This document shows, one piece after another, positions 27,297 to 38,540 of a stretch of DNA of 64,000 nucleotides (within the stretch, counting starts at the first letter, position 1; every line of letters begins with the position of its first letter). Under the pieces are notes generated by a model, which made no database searches, was not told where the DNA came from, and saw only the letters and a program-made list of their open reading frames with translations. Both the position numbers and the translations under genes were made by a program. The stretch is from Prinia subflava (taxonomy: Eukaryota > Chordata > Aves > Passeriformes > Cisticolidae). The stretch covers positions 45,330,767-45,394,766 of the forward strand of contig NC_086251.1 in NCBI RefSeq assembly GCF_021018805.1, read 5' to 3'.

Positions 27297-30159
27297 ATAT
27301 GCAATCCTCTTTCCCAAGTTAAATAATTAAAGAGAGGTTTTAGTAGTTAAACAGAGGGTTTTTTAGTCAGTTCAGACATGCATTACCTGGATGTTTTATA
27401 CTCTCCCCCACACCCCTGTTCTTGAAAGGGGAAAAATCTGTCATCAGCTTTGTGTGCATGGACTTCACAGAAACTGAGAAATAAAGTACAGAGCTTCTGA
27501 CAAACTTGAATGGAGATAATGGTGTTTTACCAGTCTCTGAACATAGGGAAATTAATATAGTTTGGAAGAGCAGAGAGCATTGATTTCCAATTTTTTCCAA
27601 ATTGATTTATTTTTCCAAGTCTTATCCTCTACCCTTAGAAAAGGTATTGAGTAGTCTCTGGTATTTTAGAAAATGAAAGTTATTTTACATTCAGATTCTG
27701 AAATTACATTTTAATCCACTTTATTTCAAGAAACATAAAAGACCTGCTCAGTTTTGCATCGTATATTAACTTTTTTTAACCTGGAAAAACATCTTCATTA
27801 AAATAAATCCCTCTCTTATTATTCATTCTCTACATTATCTGTCAATGACTGACCCTCTGGGGTAGTGTCTAATGGAGTGAAGGTTGCTGTTTCCTTCTTT
27901 TTTTAAAATTAATTGGTTTCTCAAAGCTCCAAGAGATTTGACCTATTATTTGCCCCCTTTCAAGTGAGTTTAACACATTGTAGTCATTCCAACAACACAC
28001 AAATAAAGTTCTCTTAGATTCTTTCAAATAGGTGATTAACTAACTAATTCATTCTCATATTTAAGAAAGTACAAAAGAACATTTTACAGATTTTTACTAT
28101 TATTATATTCTACTTGTTGAATTTCTTTCAAGGATTGTAAGGAGCTATTTTATCAAAATCTTATATCAGAGATTTTGATTGGTTGTTTGCAATTAAGAAA
28201 AGTAAGAATCTGAACAGGCAAATAAATGTAATCAAAATGAAAATTTGAAGATAAAGGTCTGCTCTCTTTCCAAGTGTCTTTCTGTTCTTTTCTTCTTTGC
28301 TGTCCTCTGAATGGCCATGCAGAGGGTAGTTTCTATTGGGTACTACTACCTTCACTTATTTTTTTTCTTTCCATATAAGCTTGATCAACTTTCTTCATTA
28401 CCCCACGTAACTCAGATATTTTTCACCCTTAAGAAATTATTTTTTAATTATGGTATAAAAGTATAGAAAAATTTGCAAACATCTCTGGGATTTTTATTTT
28501 TAGTACAATATTGGTTCCTTATTTGTCATTGATCCCTGCTCCCAATCTTCAGACAGATTGATTTTATTAATAATAAGATCCAAGACAAAATATAGTCAAA
28601 AAAGTAGATCAAGTAGTACTTAATTACTAGTTACATAGACTTTTCAAATTTTAAATAGCATCTTCCATTTATTTTTCTCTCCTCCTTCTTAATGACCAAA
28701 ATTCAATTGTTAGAATTCATATGATTGATTATGTTTCCACATATGTCAGTACAGCTACAGTAGTAAAATTAGCACAATAAAATGTAAAAGAAATTGAATG
28801 AGGGTTTTTGTACTAACTGGGATATAAAGGAGGTAAGATCTATGCATAAGTATGAATATTCTGTATTGCATATTTGTTGTTTCATATAACTTACACTTCA
28901 GCCTCTTCTGGGCAAAGATTTTGTTTATTCTTTAATTATTATGCATATTTCTACTCTGTTCAGATTTCTACCATTGTAGATTTACCAAATTTCCTACAGG
29001 AAATTTTTCCTATAGGCAGTTGCAGATGCCATAAAATAAACAGGAAAATGAAATATTTCTGTGAAAGTGCAGTGACTAAATAATTTAAAGCTCCTTAAAC
29101 TATGTGCCCTTAAAACCACTGTAAGTGGTGCATGAGCTATATCTACTTAAGAAAATAATTAAAGTTTGGAGTAAAAATTCCTACTAAGAGAAATATAAAT
29201 GTACTTTTGCATTAATATACTGTGAAACCAGGAAATAGAAGGATAAACAGGTCAGTTATGGTCAGAAATTTTAGATATTTTAAAGACAAGAAAAGAAAAG
29301 TTAGATTCAGAAATAGACCACACACCAAAGAAGGGGTTTTGTCCAAGTGAGATCTTATGTTTGTTTATTGTATAGATCCAGGAGAATGGAATCCTCCCAT
29401 CTCTGCAGTCAGACAAAGGCCAGAGATTTGCACAGCTGAAGCATATGCATATGTTATTAAAAAGCAAAGGACTGCTGAAGAGCTGACATGTGCTTGTTAT
29501 CTTTATCTAGGAGCAGCAGTCCTTAAATGGTCTATTTTGGTCTACAGCAGTTTGCCACCAGGGCCTGTGCTGGACCACCATCACAGAATTGCTGCCAATG
29601 TGTAGTTGAAGCAGCCAGTGCGATAGATGCTGAATGCAGCTCAGTAGATAGGAGAAAAATAAATTGTCTGGATCAACTAATAAAATAGGTTGCTGCTGAA
29701 TAGAGAGGTGCTGAAGAACCATGACCCCAAAACAGATTTAAAAAATATTGCCCTCAAAATGTCTCTGAAGAGTTCCATCATAATTGAAGTTACTTTGAAG
29801 AAAGCAAATAAGATAGAAGAAGGACATGTTTCTGGAGCAGTGAGCAACAGTACAGATGCAAGCCAAGGTATTAAAATATATAGGATAATTTGTTTTCAAT
29901 CTAAAATAAACAGTATTGCAAAACAGATGATGACATGTCAGGCATCATGGAAAAATTACCAATGGCTAAGAAAATAAATCACCAGCTTCAAAGACAAAGG
30001 TCTCAGGTGGGAAAGAAAAACCTCGTTACTTTTTTTTTTTATATAACATTTAATGTTTCAGCAGCTGACAATCAGCAAGGACAAATATGAAGCAAAATAT
30101 GTGCCTGTATTAAGCAGTGGCTAAGATCAGCTGCAAAGACACCAAGAGCAGGGACTAGA

Positions 30160-30545
30160 GCTTGACATCAAGGGGCTGGGACACCAAGCAGCACTCGGGC
30201 AGATGTGGGACTGTCAGACCTGGTCTGCGCAGTAGCTTGACACACACCTGCCCTCTTCCTCTGCATCCTGGAGGATATCTGCCTAACAATGTTCCTCCCA
30301 GTTCCTGGGGAGTTTATAGCCAGATGTCTGGAGAGACTGCCAATAAAACCCCCTGTTTGCACCATCTCGGCTCATTGTGTGCAGTTTCTCAGCTTTTAAT
30401 CAAGGCAAGGGTGTGGTGCTCCCACAGCACAACCCAAACTCACTTTCTCCCGAAGTGGTGGATTGCAGTGACATCCCCATTTTTCCATTTTGGGTTTCCT
30501 TTCCCTCTGAACCCCCTATATTCAGACACACAGACATAGGTTATG
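30160..30545 (+). mobile_element. Probable ERV LTR (edges uncertain)
   Basis: The block is GC-richer than its surroundings and is ordered like a retroviral promoter-terminator: a TATA-like GTTTATAGCC at about 30311-30320, then CCAATAAAACCCCC at about 30340-30353, then a T/G-containing 'ggctcattgtgtgcagttt' stretch. The AATAAA lies only about 30 bases after the TATA-like box, as in short-R retroviral LTRs. The wording resembles an avian ERVK-type LTR that I recall, at moderate certainty. I could not place the TG...CA ends or a target-site duplication, so the limits are approximate. The 125-codon open frame at 30162-30539 lies in this block and is not taken as a gene. Confidence 0.55.
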
Positions 30546-30788
30546 GATGCAACAGTATTTTGTGAGGTACATAATCTGTCAGTGAAGCATAGGTCTGGTG
30601 AGTTCTACATGACACATCCCAACCGGTTCATTCCAAAATTTTGGTGCGGCTTTGTAGGACATGTATTTCACTCTTACAAATGTTATTGAATGCAGATGTG
30701 CTCTGCTGCAGAGGGCTGATTGGAGCAGTGTCTGTCACGGGGCAGTCCCTGGACTCTTCTCATGGAGGTCCCCCTGTAGATGTACCGC

Positions 30789-30804
30789 TGCCAACACGTT
30801 GGCA
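30789..30804. other. 16-base interrupted palindrome
   Basis: TGCCAAC and its exact reverse complement GTTGGCA are separated by AC. The halves resemble nuclear factor I half-sites (TTGGC), but they point the opposite way to the standard paired site. Binding is not established. Confidence 0.6.
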
Positions 30805-32000
30805 TCCACACTCATATCATAAACCTACATTTTCCTCCTCTCATTTTAAATCTTTTATTATTTATCCTGTGTGACAGGGCTTGGGTATCAGATCCTCTGA
30901 TTTTCCAACTGCTTTCTCAAGCTGCTGAATATTGTTATCATTCCCTTCTTCATCCTTTAATTTATCAGCAACAAATCAAATTTATTTTAGCAATTTTTCT
31001 TTGGTATTAGTCTCTTTTTTATATACTCTTAAACCATGATGTACAAACTGGACATAGTACTCTAGGTGTCATATTAGGAAATTTAAGGTGCAGGCATAAT
31101 TTAAATATTATTTCCTAAATGTGTCTTTCAAATACACTGCAAAAAGCTGCATAAAAAGACACTTCAAGAAATGGAGATGCTGAGATGAAAAACCAGGTGT
31201 AAAAAAAAGTAGACCTGTTACAAAGAGTTATTTCTATCAGCTACATACTTATAGTATATATATCCTTCAATAAAACTGTTTATAATCCACCATAGTAACA
31301 TTAGTTTAATGAATTTTCACTTAGCAGCAAGGTTTAAGGTTTGTGATCCATATAAAATGTATAATTTTAACAATTCTGGCTTTGTGATGAAAAACATCAT
31401 TTAACTCCCTTCTCTGACATGCTGATAGATCTCATCTATTTCATAGCTAGATAATAATCAGGTTATTTCAGTACTGCCACATAGCAACATTTTATGTTGT
31501 CTTTCTGGCAGTATAAAAACTTCATTTTATCATGTATTTGTCACTGTGAGTTAACCAAAAATTTTTAGAAGAACTATCATTGCAATTAAATTGTCAGTGA
31601 TGTTGTTTTTATAAATGAGGTAATTAAGCCCTTCCATTCTATTACATAGTTAATGAGCATGCAAATTAAAGCAAATAGTTTAAAGATGGCAATTCCCTAA
31701 TCCCTTTTCTAGTATCTTGTTTGAGCTAATGCTTTGTTTTGCACAAATCCATACAATACAGCATAACATTTCTGCAGATATAAGAGACTTGTATGTGTTT
31801 ATTACTTCATATAAAAGTCTCCTCCAAATGTATCCAAGCTCAGAAAAAAGTTACAGAAAGAAGACATTTTCTTAGATACTAATTTCCCGCCTCCCCTCTG
31901 GCTCTGGAACTGAGAATTAGATCAATGTTGCTTCATACTGGTCTGAAACAATAATGTTACTTATTTAACAGTGGTTTGCATTGTGGTTTTGCCCCACGTT

Positions 32001-32080
32001 ACCACAAAAACAAATAAACAAAAAACAAACCAACAAACAAAATCCAAAAAAACCCCAAAACACAAAAAAACCCCAAACAA
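32001..32080. repeat. CAAA/CAAAAA-rich simple repeat
   Basis: An 80-base tract of A with interspersed C, mainly CAAA, CAAAA and AAACCCC words. It is strand-biased (no T after the first few bases apart from rare exceptions). It may be an expanded retroposon tail, although the next recognisable element starts about 300 bases further on. Confidence 0.8.
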
Positions 32081-32384
32081 TTGGATTACTGTTGTCTTCA
32101 TTCTTGTTTAACCCCCACCAGCAGGCAAGTCTCTTCAGCCATTCACTCATTTCCCTGCCAGCAGAGAAATCAGGGAGAGAATCAGAATAGTAGAAGCTGG
32201 AAAATTCCTACATTGAGATGAAGACCATTTAAAAGTTTAAAGGGAAAGCAGAAGCTACACACAGAAGCAAAGCATATCAAGGAATTAATTTGCTGCTTGC
32301 CATAGAAGGCAGGTTCTCATCCATCTCTGGGAGAGCAAGACCCCATCACGTGTAATGGTGACTTGGGAAGACAAACACTTCACT

Positions 32385-32690
32385 CCAAATGTCCCTTCTT
32401 TCCTCCTTCTCCCTCCCACTTGATACACTGTGTATGACATCAGATGGTCTGGAATATCCCTTTAGTCAGCTGGGGTCACCTGTCCTGGCTCTGTCCCCTC
32501 CCAGCCTCCCATCCATCCCCAGCTTCCTTGCCAACCTGACAATAGGAGAAGCAGGAAAAGCTTTGACGCTGTGCAAGCCCTGCTCAACAATAACAAAAAC
32601 ATCTCTCTATTATCAACCCTGTGCTCAGCACAAATCCAAAACACGGCCCCATAGCAGCCACTGTGAAGAAAATTAACTCTAGCTCAGCTG
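32385..32690 (+). mobile_element. Avian ERV-type repeat fragment
   Basis: The stretch contains blocks that I recall from a very widespread avian retroviral repeat: 'ggtctggaatatcccttt', then 'ggggtcacctgtcctggct', 'gtcccctcccagc', 'aaagctttgacgctgtg', 'caacaataacaaaaacatc' and 'gcacaaatccaaaac', ending in 'gaagaaaattaactct'. The order matches the remembered repeat. The remembered repeat seems to lack a coding role and lies near an LTR in chicken and songbird ERVs. Exact family, strand and limits are uncertain. The open frames on both strands here (32389-32676 and 32462-32644) are by-products. Confidence 0.65.
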
Positions 32691-32768
32691 AAATCTGCCC
32701 AATTCTTTAAGCTGAGTATTTATGATCAAAAAAGTTAATCTTGCATTTGATATTTGCATTAATATAAG

Positions 32769-32815
32769 TTAATCTTCCTGGGAGAAGAATCTTCCCTTTA
32801 ATCTTCCTGGGAGAA
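32769..32815 (+). repeat. Two-copy tandem of an 18-base word
   Basis: TTAATCTTCCTGGGAGAA occurs at 32769-32786 and again at 32798-32815, a 29-base period. A partial third copy (GTTAATCTT) lies just upstream at about 32732. This is a local duplication next to the ERV-type fragment. Confidence 0.85.
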
Positions 32816-32848
32816 ATGGAACATTTACAGCAGGTCTACTTAAACACA

Positions 32849-32866
32849 GGGGCTTATAAAGGCCCC
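32849..32866 (+). promoter_or_regulatory. TATA-like motif in a small GC hairpin
   Basis: GGGGC and GCCCC flank a TTATAAAG loop, so a TATA-like box sits in a GC-rich setting just downstream of ERV-type sequence. It could be a leftover ERV promoter core or chance. There is no transcript evidence. Confidence 0.2.
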
Positions 32867-32869
32867 CGA

Positions 32870-33331
32870 GCCATATGGCAGCCACATTAAAATGAAGCAG
32901 AGAAGGGAGGGGCACTTGAAAGGGATCTTTCAGGGTCACTTTCTCTTTGCATGTTAAGCTTAGCTGAGTTTAGTGTGATGCCAGGCAGGTGACCAGTGGT
33001 GCCAAGGAATAAGTGGTGCCAAGACTTTAAGCAGTGCAAATATCCACATAGGTATTTGCTACGACTGGGCTTGGGGAGTCATAGTTGTGGCATGTAAGGG
33101 GTGGTTAAGACTGTCACATCTAGCAAACTCTACTTGTTGAAACCTCTCACTGAATATGGAGTTGCCTCACATTTTTTAACTCTTAAATCTGTAGGACACA
33201 CATTTAAAGGAGTTACCCTTGTTTACTAAAATTTATCTATATTCTTCTACATAAAGAAGAGATTGTGGAAAAGCCACCACACCCAAATATGACACAAGGC
33301 CAGAAACTGTAGTTCTGCTGAATAAATATAC
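32870..33331. other. Gene-free sequence
   Basis: No gene or named repeat is seen. A short direct repeat of AGTGGTGCCAAG occurs twice at about 32995-33023 with a period near 17 bases. Confidence 0.55.
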
Positions 33332-33500
33332 TCATAGAATAGTTTGAGTTGTAAGTTATCTCTTCAAGATCATCTAGCCAAAGCCCATCACAGGCTGGAT
33401 TGGGTTGTTCAGAGCCCTGTCGAGCCTGATCTTGAATATTTCCATGGACGGGGTACCCACCACCTCTCTGTGACACATTGTTCCTGCTCTCACCAGTACA
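33332..33500 (-). mobile_element. CR1 LINE 3' fragment (decayed)
   Basis: The plus strand begins with a degraded CATAGAATAGTTTGAG-type tail, the reverse complement of the CR1 end. Next come 'gatcatctagccaaagccc', 'ggattgggttgttcagagccc' and 'gagcctgatcttgaat', then 'ggacggggtacccaccacctc', all standard CR1 3' wording in reverse. The match fades after about 33500. The element lies on the minus strand, is 5' truncated and clearly more diverged than the fragment at 5345. Open frames here on both strands are by-products. Confidence 0.85.
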
Positions 33501-35835
33501 ATGAGAGAGGTGATAAACTTATGAAAGACAGAAGAAACCTTTGGGTGCAGGATATTTGAAATCAATTGATTAACCCTTTCTATGCTATAACAGTCTGGGT
33601 ATTAACTTATAAGGTAGACTTGGCACATCTTCCTTTTCTTCTCCTTTTCCACACTCTATAGCCATTATCTCTGCATGCAGTTCATAAGATACTGTGCTAA
33701 AGTCAGTAGTATTTTAGGGACAGGACAAAACTCATGTTGCTACAGATATGTAGGTTTGCCTATTCATCTACTGAGGAAAATAAGAGAGGCTGTAAGAGAA
33801 AGTTGAATACTCTGTTAGTATCAACCAGCATTTATACAAAATTATGAGTTACAGTTCAAAATCTACACTGTCCCTTATTTCTAAACACAGGGCTAGAAAA
33901 TGGAGAGGTTTTGTTTATATAAAGAGTGTCTTACTGACTTTGTATGTCAGTTGAATGTCTTATAACGATCCATCTGCAGACAAGGATAGCAGAAAAGTAA
34001 AAAAACCAGAACAAAAAAAGGAAATGTAATTGCAAATTGAACTGAAAGAAAAACTTTTTTTCTTACATACCCAAATAAGACTTTCTTTTCATAGCTGTCC
34101 TAAAAGAATTTCTGTTTATTTTGTATAACCTCTTTTATATTTAGCGTCATTAAAATTACATTACTTGAAAAAAGATTTATTTAAACTCATACATTTCAAA
34201 GCTTCACAAAAACAATTAAAGAGGCAAAATTGCCTCTATTAGTGGGGATCTATTTAACAAAGCATTCTTACAAACATATCTATTCTCCATTTTAATACTT
34301 CTGTCAGTCAGTTTAACTGGTTGTCTCGTGCATATGCATTTCCAAAGCTTTGAATATGTAAAGTTTATTGAAACTGCTGGATGAAACATGTCAATAAATA
34401 GAAAGTATTGCAGAAGTGTAAGTATTTACTTTTCTAAAAATGAAATTTGAAAAATTATAATTTGTTAAAAATAGTAAATAAACTAATTTTTTTAGTCAGT
34501 TGAAAACTGATGCTCCTGTATAGACATATATTGCAACTCATTCATTGTTGAAAGTACTCTAAAGAGAATGCTGCTGAATTCTCAGTTGCATGTCTCCATC
34601 AAATTTAAGTTCTCAAGATTTTTTTCTTCAGAATATGGATTATAACTTGGAACCTACTTTGGAAATTCTCTCCAGAAATAGCACAGTTTGAAAAGTCATT
34701 ATACATTTTCTTATTTCATATGACATAGTGAAGACATAAATACTATTATAGGTGTGTCATGAGATCCTATTCCACCAGTCTACATACTGGTCTGCCCTCT
34801 TAGTTCAGCCTGGTGTTGCCACCCTGTGATAAAACTGTTAAATCTACTCCTTACTTGGATCCTCCTCTTCCATGCAATACAGACACAACACTGCCAGCTC
34901 TAGCTCCAACTCGCTTTTACTATATCTTTCCTTCATAACTTTTTGTCAGCTACAAATCAACACAGACATTTCACTTACCTTCACCTCTGTACATAAAACT
35001 TCATATAAGAAAATGCAAAATGTTCTTAGCACTGTGCTTGCCACCCTGGCAGGAATTCAGAGGGGATTAATAAGGTACTGTTGAAAATTTGGGGGTTTAT
35101 ACATTTCCAAAAGGTTATAGCAGCAGTCAGTGCCAACTTAAACTTTGACAAAAAGTTTTCTATATCTATGCCATCAAGAAAAGACACGTTTCCAGGGTTG
35201 CTTGTTGTATATATCACAATGATAAATAGTGTCATGGATACAACATATAGATGGCAAGCAATCACCCAGTTTTGGTATTTTATTAGCTTTTATGGTCAGT
35301 GCCAATATTTCAGATTTATCATTCAGGGTGAGCTTTCAGTGCCTTGGCCATTGAGAAAAGAAAAGATAAACTGGACCACATCAGTCTCCAAGAGACTGTA
35401 AAAAGCTGAGTGCCAGGTGGTTTGTGCATGCTTGTGCCATGTGTGCTGTCTTTGGCAGTAGATGACATCACCAGATGTAGACTTTGGAACAAGAAACAAA
35501 TTTTAAAAGCAGAACAATCTGTGATCTGATCTTTCAGCTGCACACAGGGTAGGTCTCAAAATTCTGGGCAGTAGCAATGGGCAGCAGGAAAAGCTGACTT
35601 TATTCTGTACTTGATAGAGAACTGCAGACTCTATGTGACCACCAAAAACAGAAAAAGCAGTCTGACAATTTTTATTTGTCTCTCCTGGAGTGAAGACCTT
35701 TCCTAATCCCTACCCAACCTTTCCCATCCATACCCAGCCACAAGCATAGCTGCTACTTAATTAGACCAATTGCTGTAGCAGAAATTTCAAAACTGCTGCA
35801 CATACTGTGAATGCAACACAATGGATGTTTTGTGG

Positions 35836-35878
35836 AAAAAAGAAAAAAAAAAAGAAAAGGAAAAAAAAAAAAGAAAAT
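35836..35878. repeat. A-rich polypurine tract
   Basis: A nearly pure A/G run of 43 bases with long A stretches broken by single G's. It may be a decayed poly-A tail, but no retroposed body is recognisable directly upstream. Confidence 0.85.
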
Positions 35879-37115
35879 TACTTTGTTGGAATTGTTTAGA
35901 GTTTAACGGTAACTGTTCCAGCAGAAAACTTGCTTACAAAGTATAAACAGACCAATGCCTGTGATGGCTTTACCAGACCTGCTCTTTCCCCTTTTTCATC
36001 TACATTGTCCCATCTTCTCAAACCCTTGAAAATCTGTTCAAAACTTCAACTGCATTCTAAGGTCATTCCTCGTTTGATATAATGTTCTCTTTAGAAAATA
36101 TTTGGCATAGCAGAAAAGAGTTTTAATGAGTAGTTGGTCATCCAGAAAAGAAAAATAAATAAAGGAAACAAAATTAAACAGGACATGATTGCTAGATGCT
36201 TCCCTGTGGAACAATATTACATAATACATTTCACAACTTTCCCATCTTCCAAGACATACAGCATTAAATCTGCTCAGAACAGGAGATGAACAATCTCATT
36301 CAGATCCAGGCAGGAAGATTCAGTGCTGATAGGCACTCTGATTATAGTATCTCCATTGGTCCATGCCTTTTTTCTTTCTTTTTTTCCAAGCTACTTAGCT
36401 TTTAATAGAAAGATGGCACCCAAGACCACAATTTACAGTAGATTTTTCCACGTCAGGACAATCCCTGAAAGACAAATAGTTGAGGAAGACAGGCAAGTGC
36501 CAGGAGAAAGAAGCAATGGGTCCTGCAAAAGTGTCCTATGTATTTTTTTTCTTTGAAGGATGATTCTGGGACATGTGGTGACCTGACAATGATAGGTATT
36601 GTTTTACTAGCAGTATCCTGTTGCCTTGAGAAAGAATAGGACATCACTCTTTTTAGAAAAGGAGGATGAGCTACCTGTTTGAAAAGGACAGATTTGGTAC
36701 TTGGGGAGCTCGTAGCTGTCCAATGATGAGGAGTCATGTATACTCCTTTCCCCTGGCAGTGGGTGACCTGCTGGAAAGAGGATCTTATGAAGGTATAATT
36801 CTTACCTACCTCAAACAACCATTGGCATGAAGTACCCCTTCTCCTTCCTTTGGAAGCATAACTGGCCGCACAAAAAAGGCAACGTGAGAAAAATGATGGA
36901 CGAGAAGACTCTCTTGTCCCTTGTTTTTAAGCTTCATTTAAACTGGGCCGCTCTCTAAATCCTCACCTGAGGCACACAGCAATTACATTAATGTCTAGTC
37001 TGTGCCTTGGCTTCTAACTCTTTGATCCAGATGCTGACCCAGGGCTGTGTGTTTATGAAACAAGGATAGAGACACTGAGCTCTGGACAAACAGTGCTGCT
37101 CCAGCTATGATGCAC

Positions 37116-37173
37116 CCACCATCAGGTGGGTGAACAGGATAGGTGCTGTTCATGATTGATGACCTGATGGTGG
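37116..37173 (+). ncRNA. Nested hairpin, pre-miRNA-sized (function unknown)
   Basis: CCACCATCAGGT (37116-37127) pairs perfectly with ACCTGATGGTGG (37162-37173), giving a 12-base stem. Inside it, TGAACAG (37131-37137) pairs perfectly with CTGTTCA (37146-37152), a 7-base stem with an 8-base loop. The two stems are separated by an asymmetric internal loop of 3 and 9 bases. The whole unit is 58 bases, in the size range of a microRNA precursor, and both strands could fold. Nested perfect stems are unlikely by chance at a fixed place, although 64 kb offers many opportunities. It may instead be a relic of an inverted-repeat transposon or simply an accident. The internal loop is larger than in classical precursors. 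Confidence 0.25.
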
Positions 37174-38459
37174 CAAGACAAAAAAGTGCTATGTTCTTCT
37201 CCTGCAGTGCAATATGTCTGTGAAGGAAAATGTTCCCTGTGTTACAGCTACAATCTTTAGTCCGGAGCTAGTTTCTTTCAGCACACTTTATTTCAAATAT
37301 CAGTGATTTTATAGATGCAACCACAAAAAAAATCACAATGAAGTTCTAATAGAGTATCTAGTTTCAGGGACACCTTTTTATTTATTCATAGAAATAATAT
37401 TTTACCAAATTATGCAGAAAATGCATATTTCTTAGTAATCTTATTCAGCTAATGATTCCAGAGTGGAGGAGGGAGTGACACACATTAACAAACTTAATTT
37501 CTTGGCTTATTTTTTTCTTCACCTGATTCTCAGTGATGAAAGGTCCTAATTATAGACTTCTCCCATTTTTTCCCCTACTCCATCATTTCACTTTCCCTTC
37601 TGGATAATAAAGGAAAAAACAAAACAAAATGAAAAAAAGAGATATCAGTCTTTCAGGACTGGGAAACCCCTTAAACAGATCTAAAATCTGAAATCAGCAG
37701 GTGTCTTTGGGTGTTATGTCAGAACTGTGCAAGTTTCTTCTTCTTCAGTAATATTTAGTTTTGAATCAAAAAATATAAGAGCTGTGCTATAAAAAATCAA
37801 GGTGAGATGAAGACTAGTAATGGGGAGGACATTTTTCAGAGGAGTGTAAAAAGGTGAATTGCATAATCTGCATTGAGATGACATTAATCTGTAAATTCTG
37901 ATTTGGCACCTCATTTTATAGCATATCCCCTGAGCCCAAACTGCTGCTCTTTTTAAGCAAGGAATTTTCAGAGCTGTCTAGTGTGAGCACTTGCTGTGAG
38001 TCCTGATTTTAATAGCTTCGAAAGAACAGTGCCATTCAGATTGGCTTTTAACATGTTCTTAAATTGCTATTTTATTACTCTTGCTGACATTCCAGAGACA
38101 TGAAATTACCAAATCACATTAAGAAGACAGTAGGTGGAGGGAGGAATCTAGTCAAACAACACCAGACAAGCCAAAGAAATTGAGTCCTTATCTTTAACTT
38201 TCAAAGCTGTGTTTGTTTAAAAAAAGAAAAATCGTGTTAACATTTTGTAAATGCAAACAAATGATGAACCTTTATGAAATAAGGTAATTTGTCTCTAGTG
38301 ATTGTTGTAATTTTTAAGCTTTTGTTTTCACCTTTGTTGTTATGTTTACATACACAAATTTCTCTCTACGTATTATGATTTAGACATGGTGCTCCCAAAT
38401 CCAGCATTCCCACTGAGCATCCCAGACCATGTGTTTCTTCCTCACTCTTCTCCACCTGG

Positions 38460-38540
38460 GGTGGAATGGAGAGGAGAAATGGAGGCACAAAAGGTAAAGA
38501 TCACTATTACAGTCCGTGGCTCTGTGGGGTCCCAGAGCTC
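38460..38540 (-). mobile_element. Possible MIR/L2-type relic
   Basis: The plus strand reads GAGGAGAAATGGAGGCAC followed by AAAAGGTAAAGATCAC. This resembles the reverse complement of the MIR/L2 core (a 'gaggaaactgaggcacagagaggttaagtgac'-like order). Only about 40 bases align by eye, so this is weak. It would make a second ancient SINE relic in the window besides 48966-49145. Confidence 0.28.

Larger units (their letters stand above)
21446..30159. other. Gene-free AT-rich sequence with simple repeats
   Basis: No gene is supported. Contents include the T/G-rich tract at 21957-22010, a 12-base T run at 22749-22760, a two-copy 22-base-period tandem at 22575-22610, a 17-base tandem at 27101-27129, and a T run at 30030-30040. 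A short block at about 27118-27296 has an LTR-like end and is listed separately. Open frames are all under 100 codons and resemble no known protein. Confidence 0.55.
30546..32384. other. Gene-free sequence, partly possible ERV-derived
   Basis: 30546-30820 is a moderately GC-rich continuation of the preceding LTR-like block and could be ERV leader or flank; I cannot tell which. It holds the 16-base interrupted palindrome at 30789-30804. The rest is plain AT-rich sequence ending in a CAAA-rich tract at 32001-32080. No gene is seen. Confidence 0.5.

Noticed and set aside
30640..30660. TTTTGGTGCGGC, similar to a retroviral primer-binding site
   Set aside because: Only about 8 bases resemble a binding site and no LTR end CA lies directly before it.
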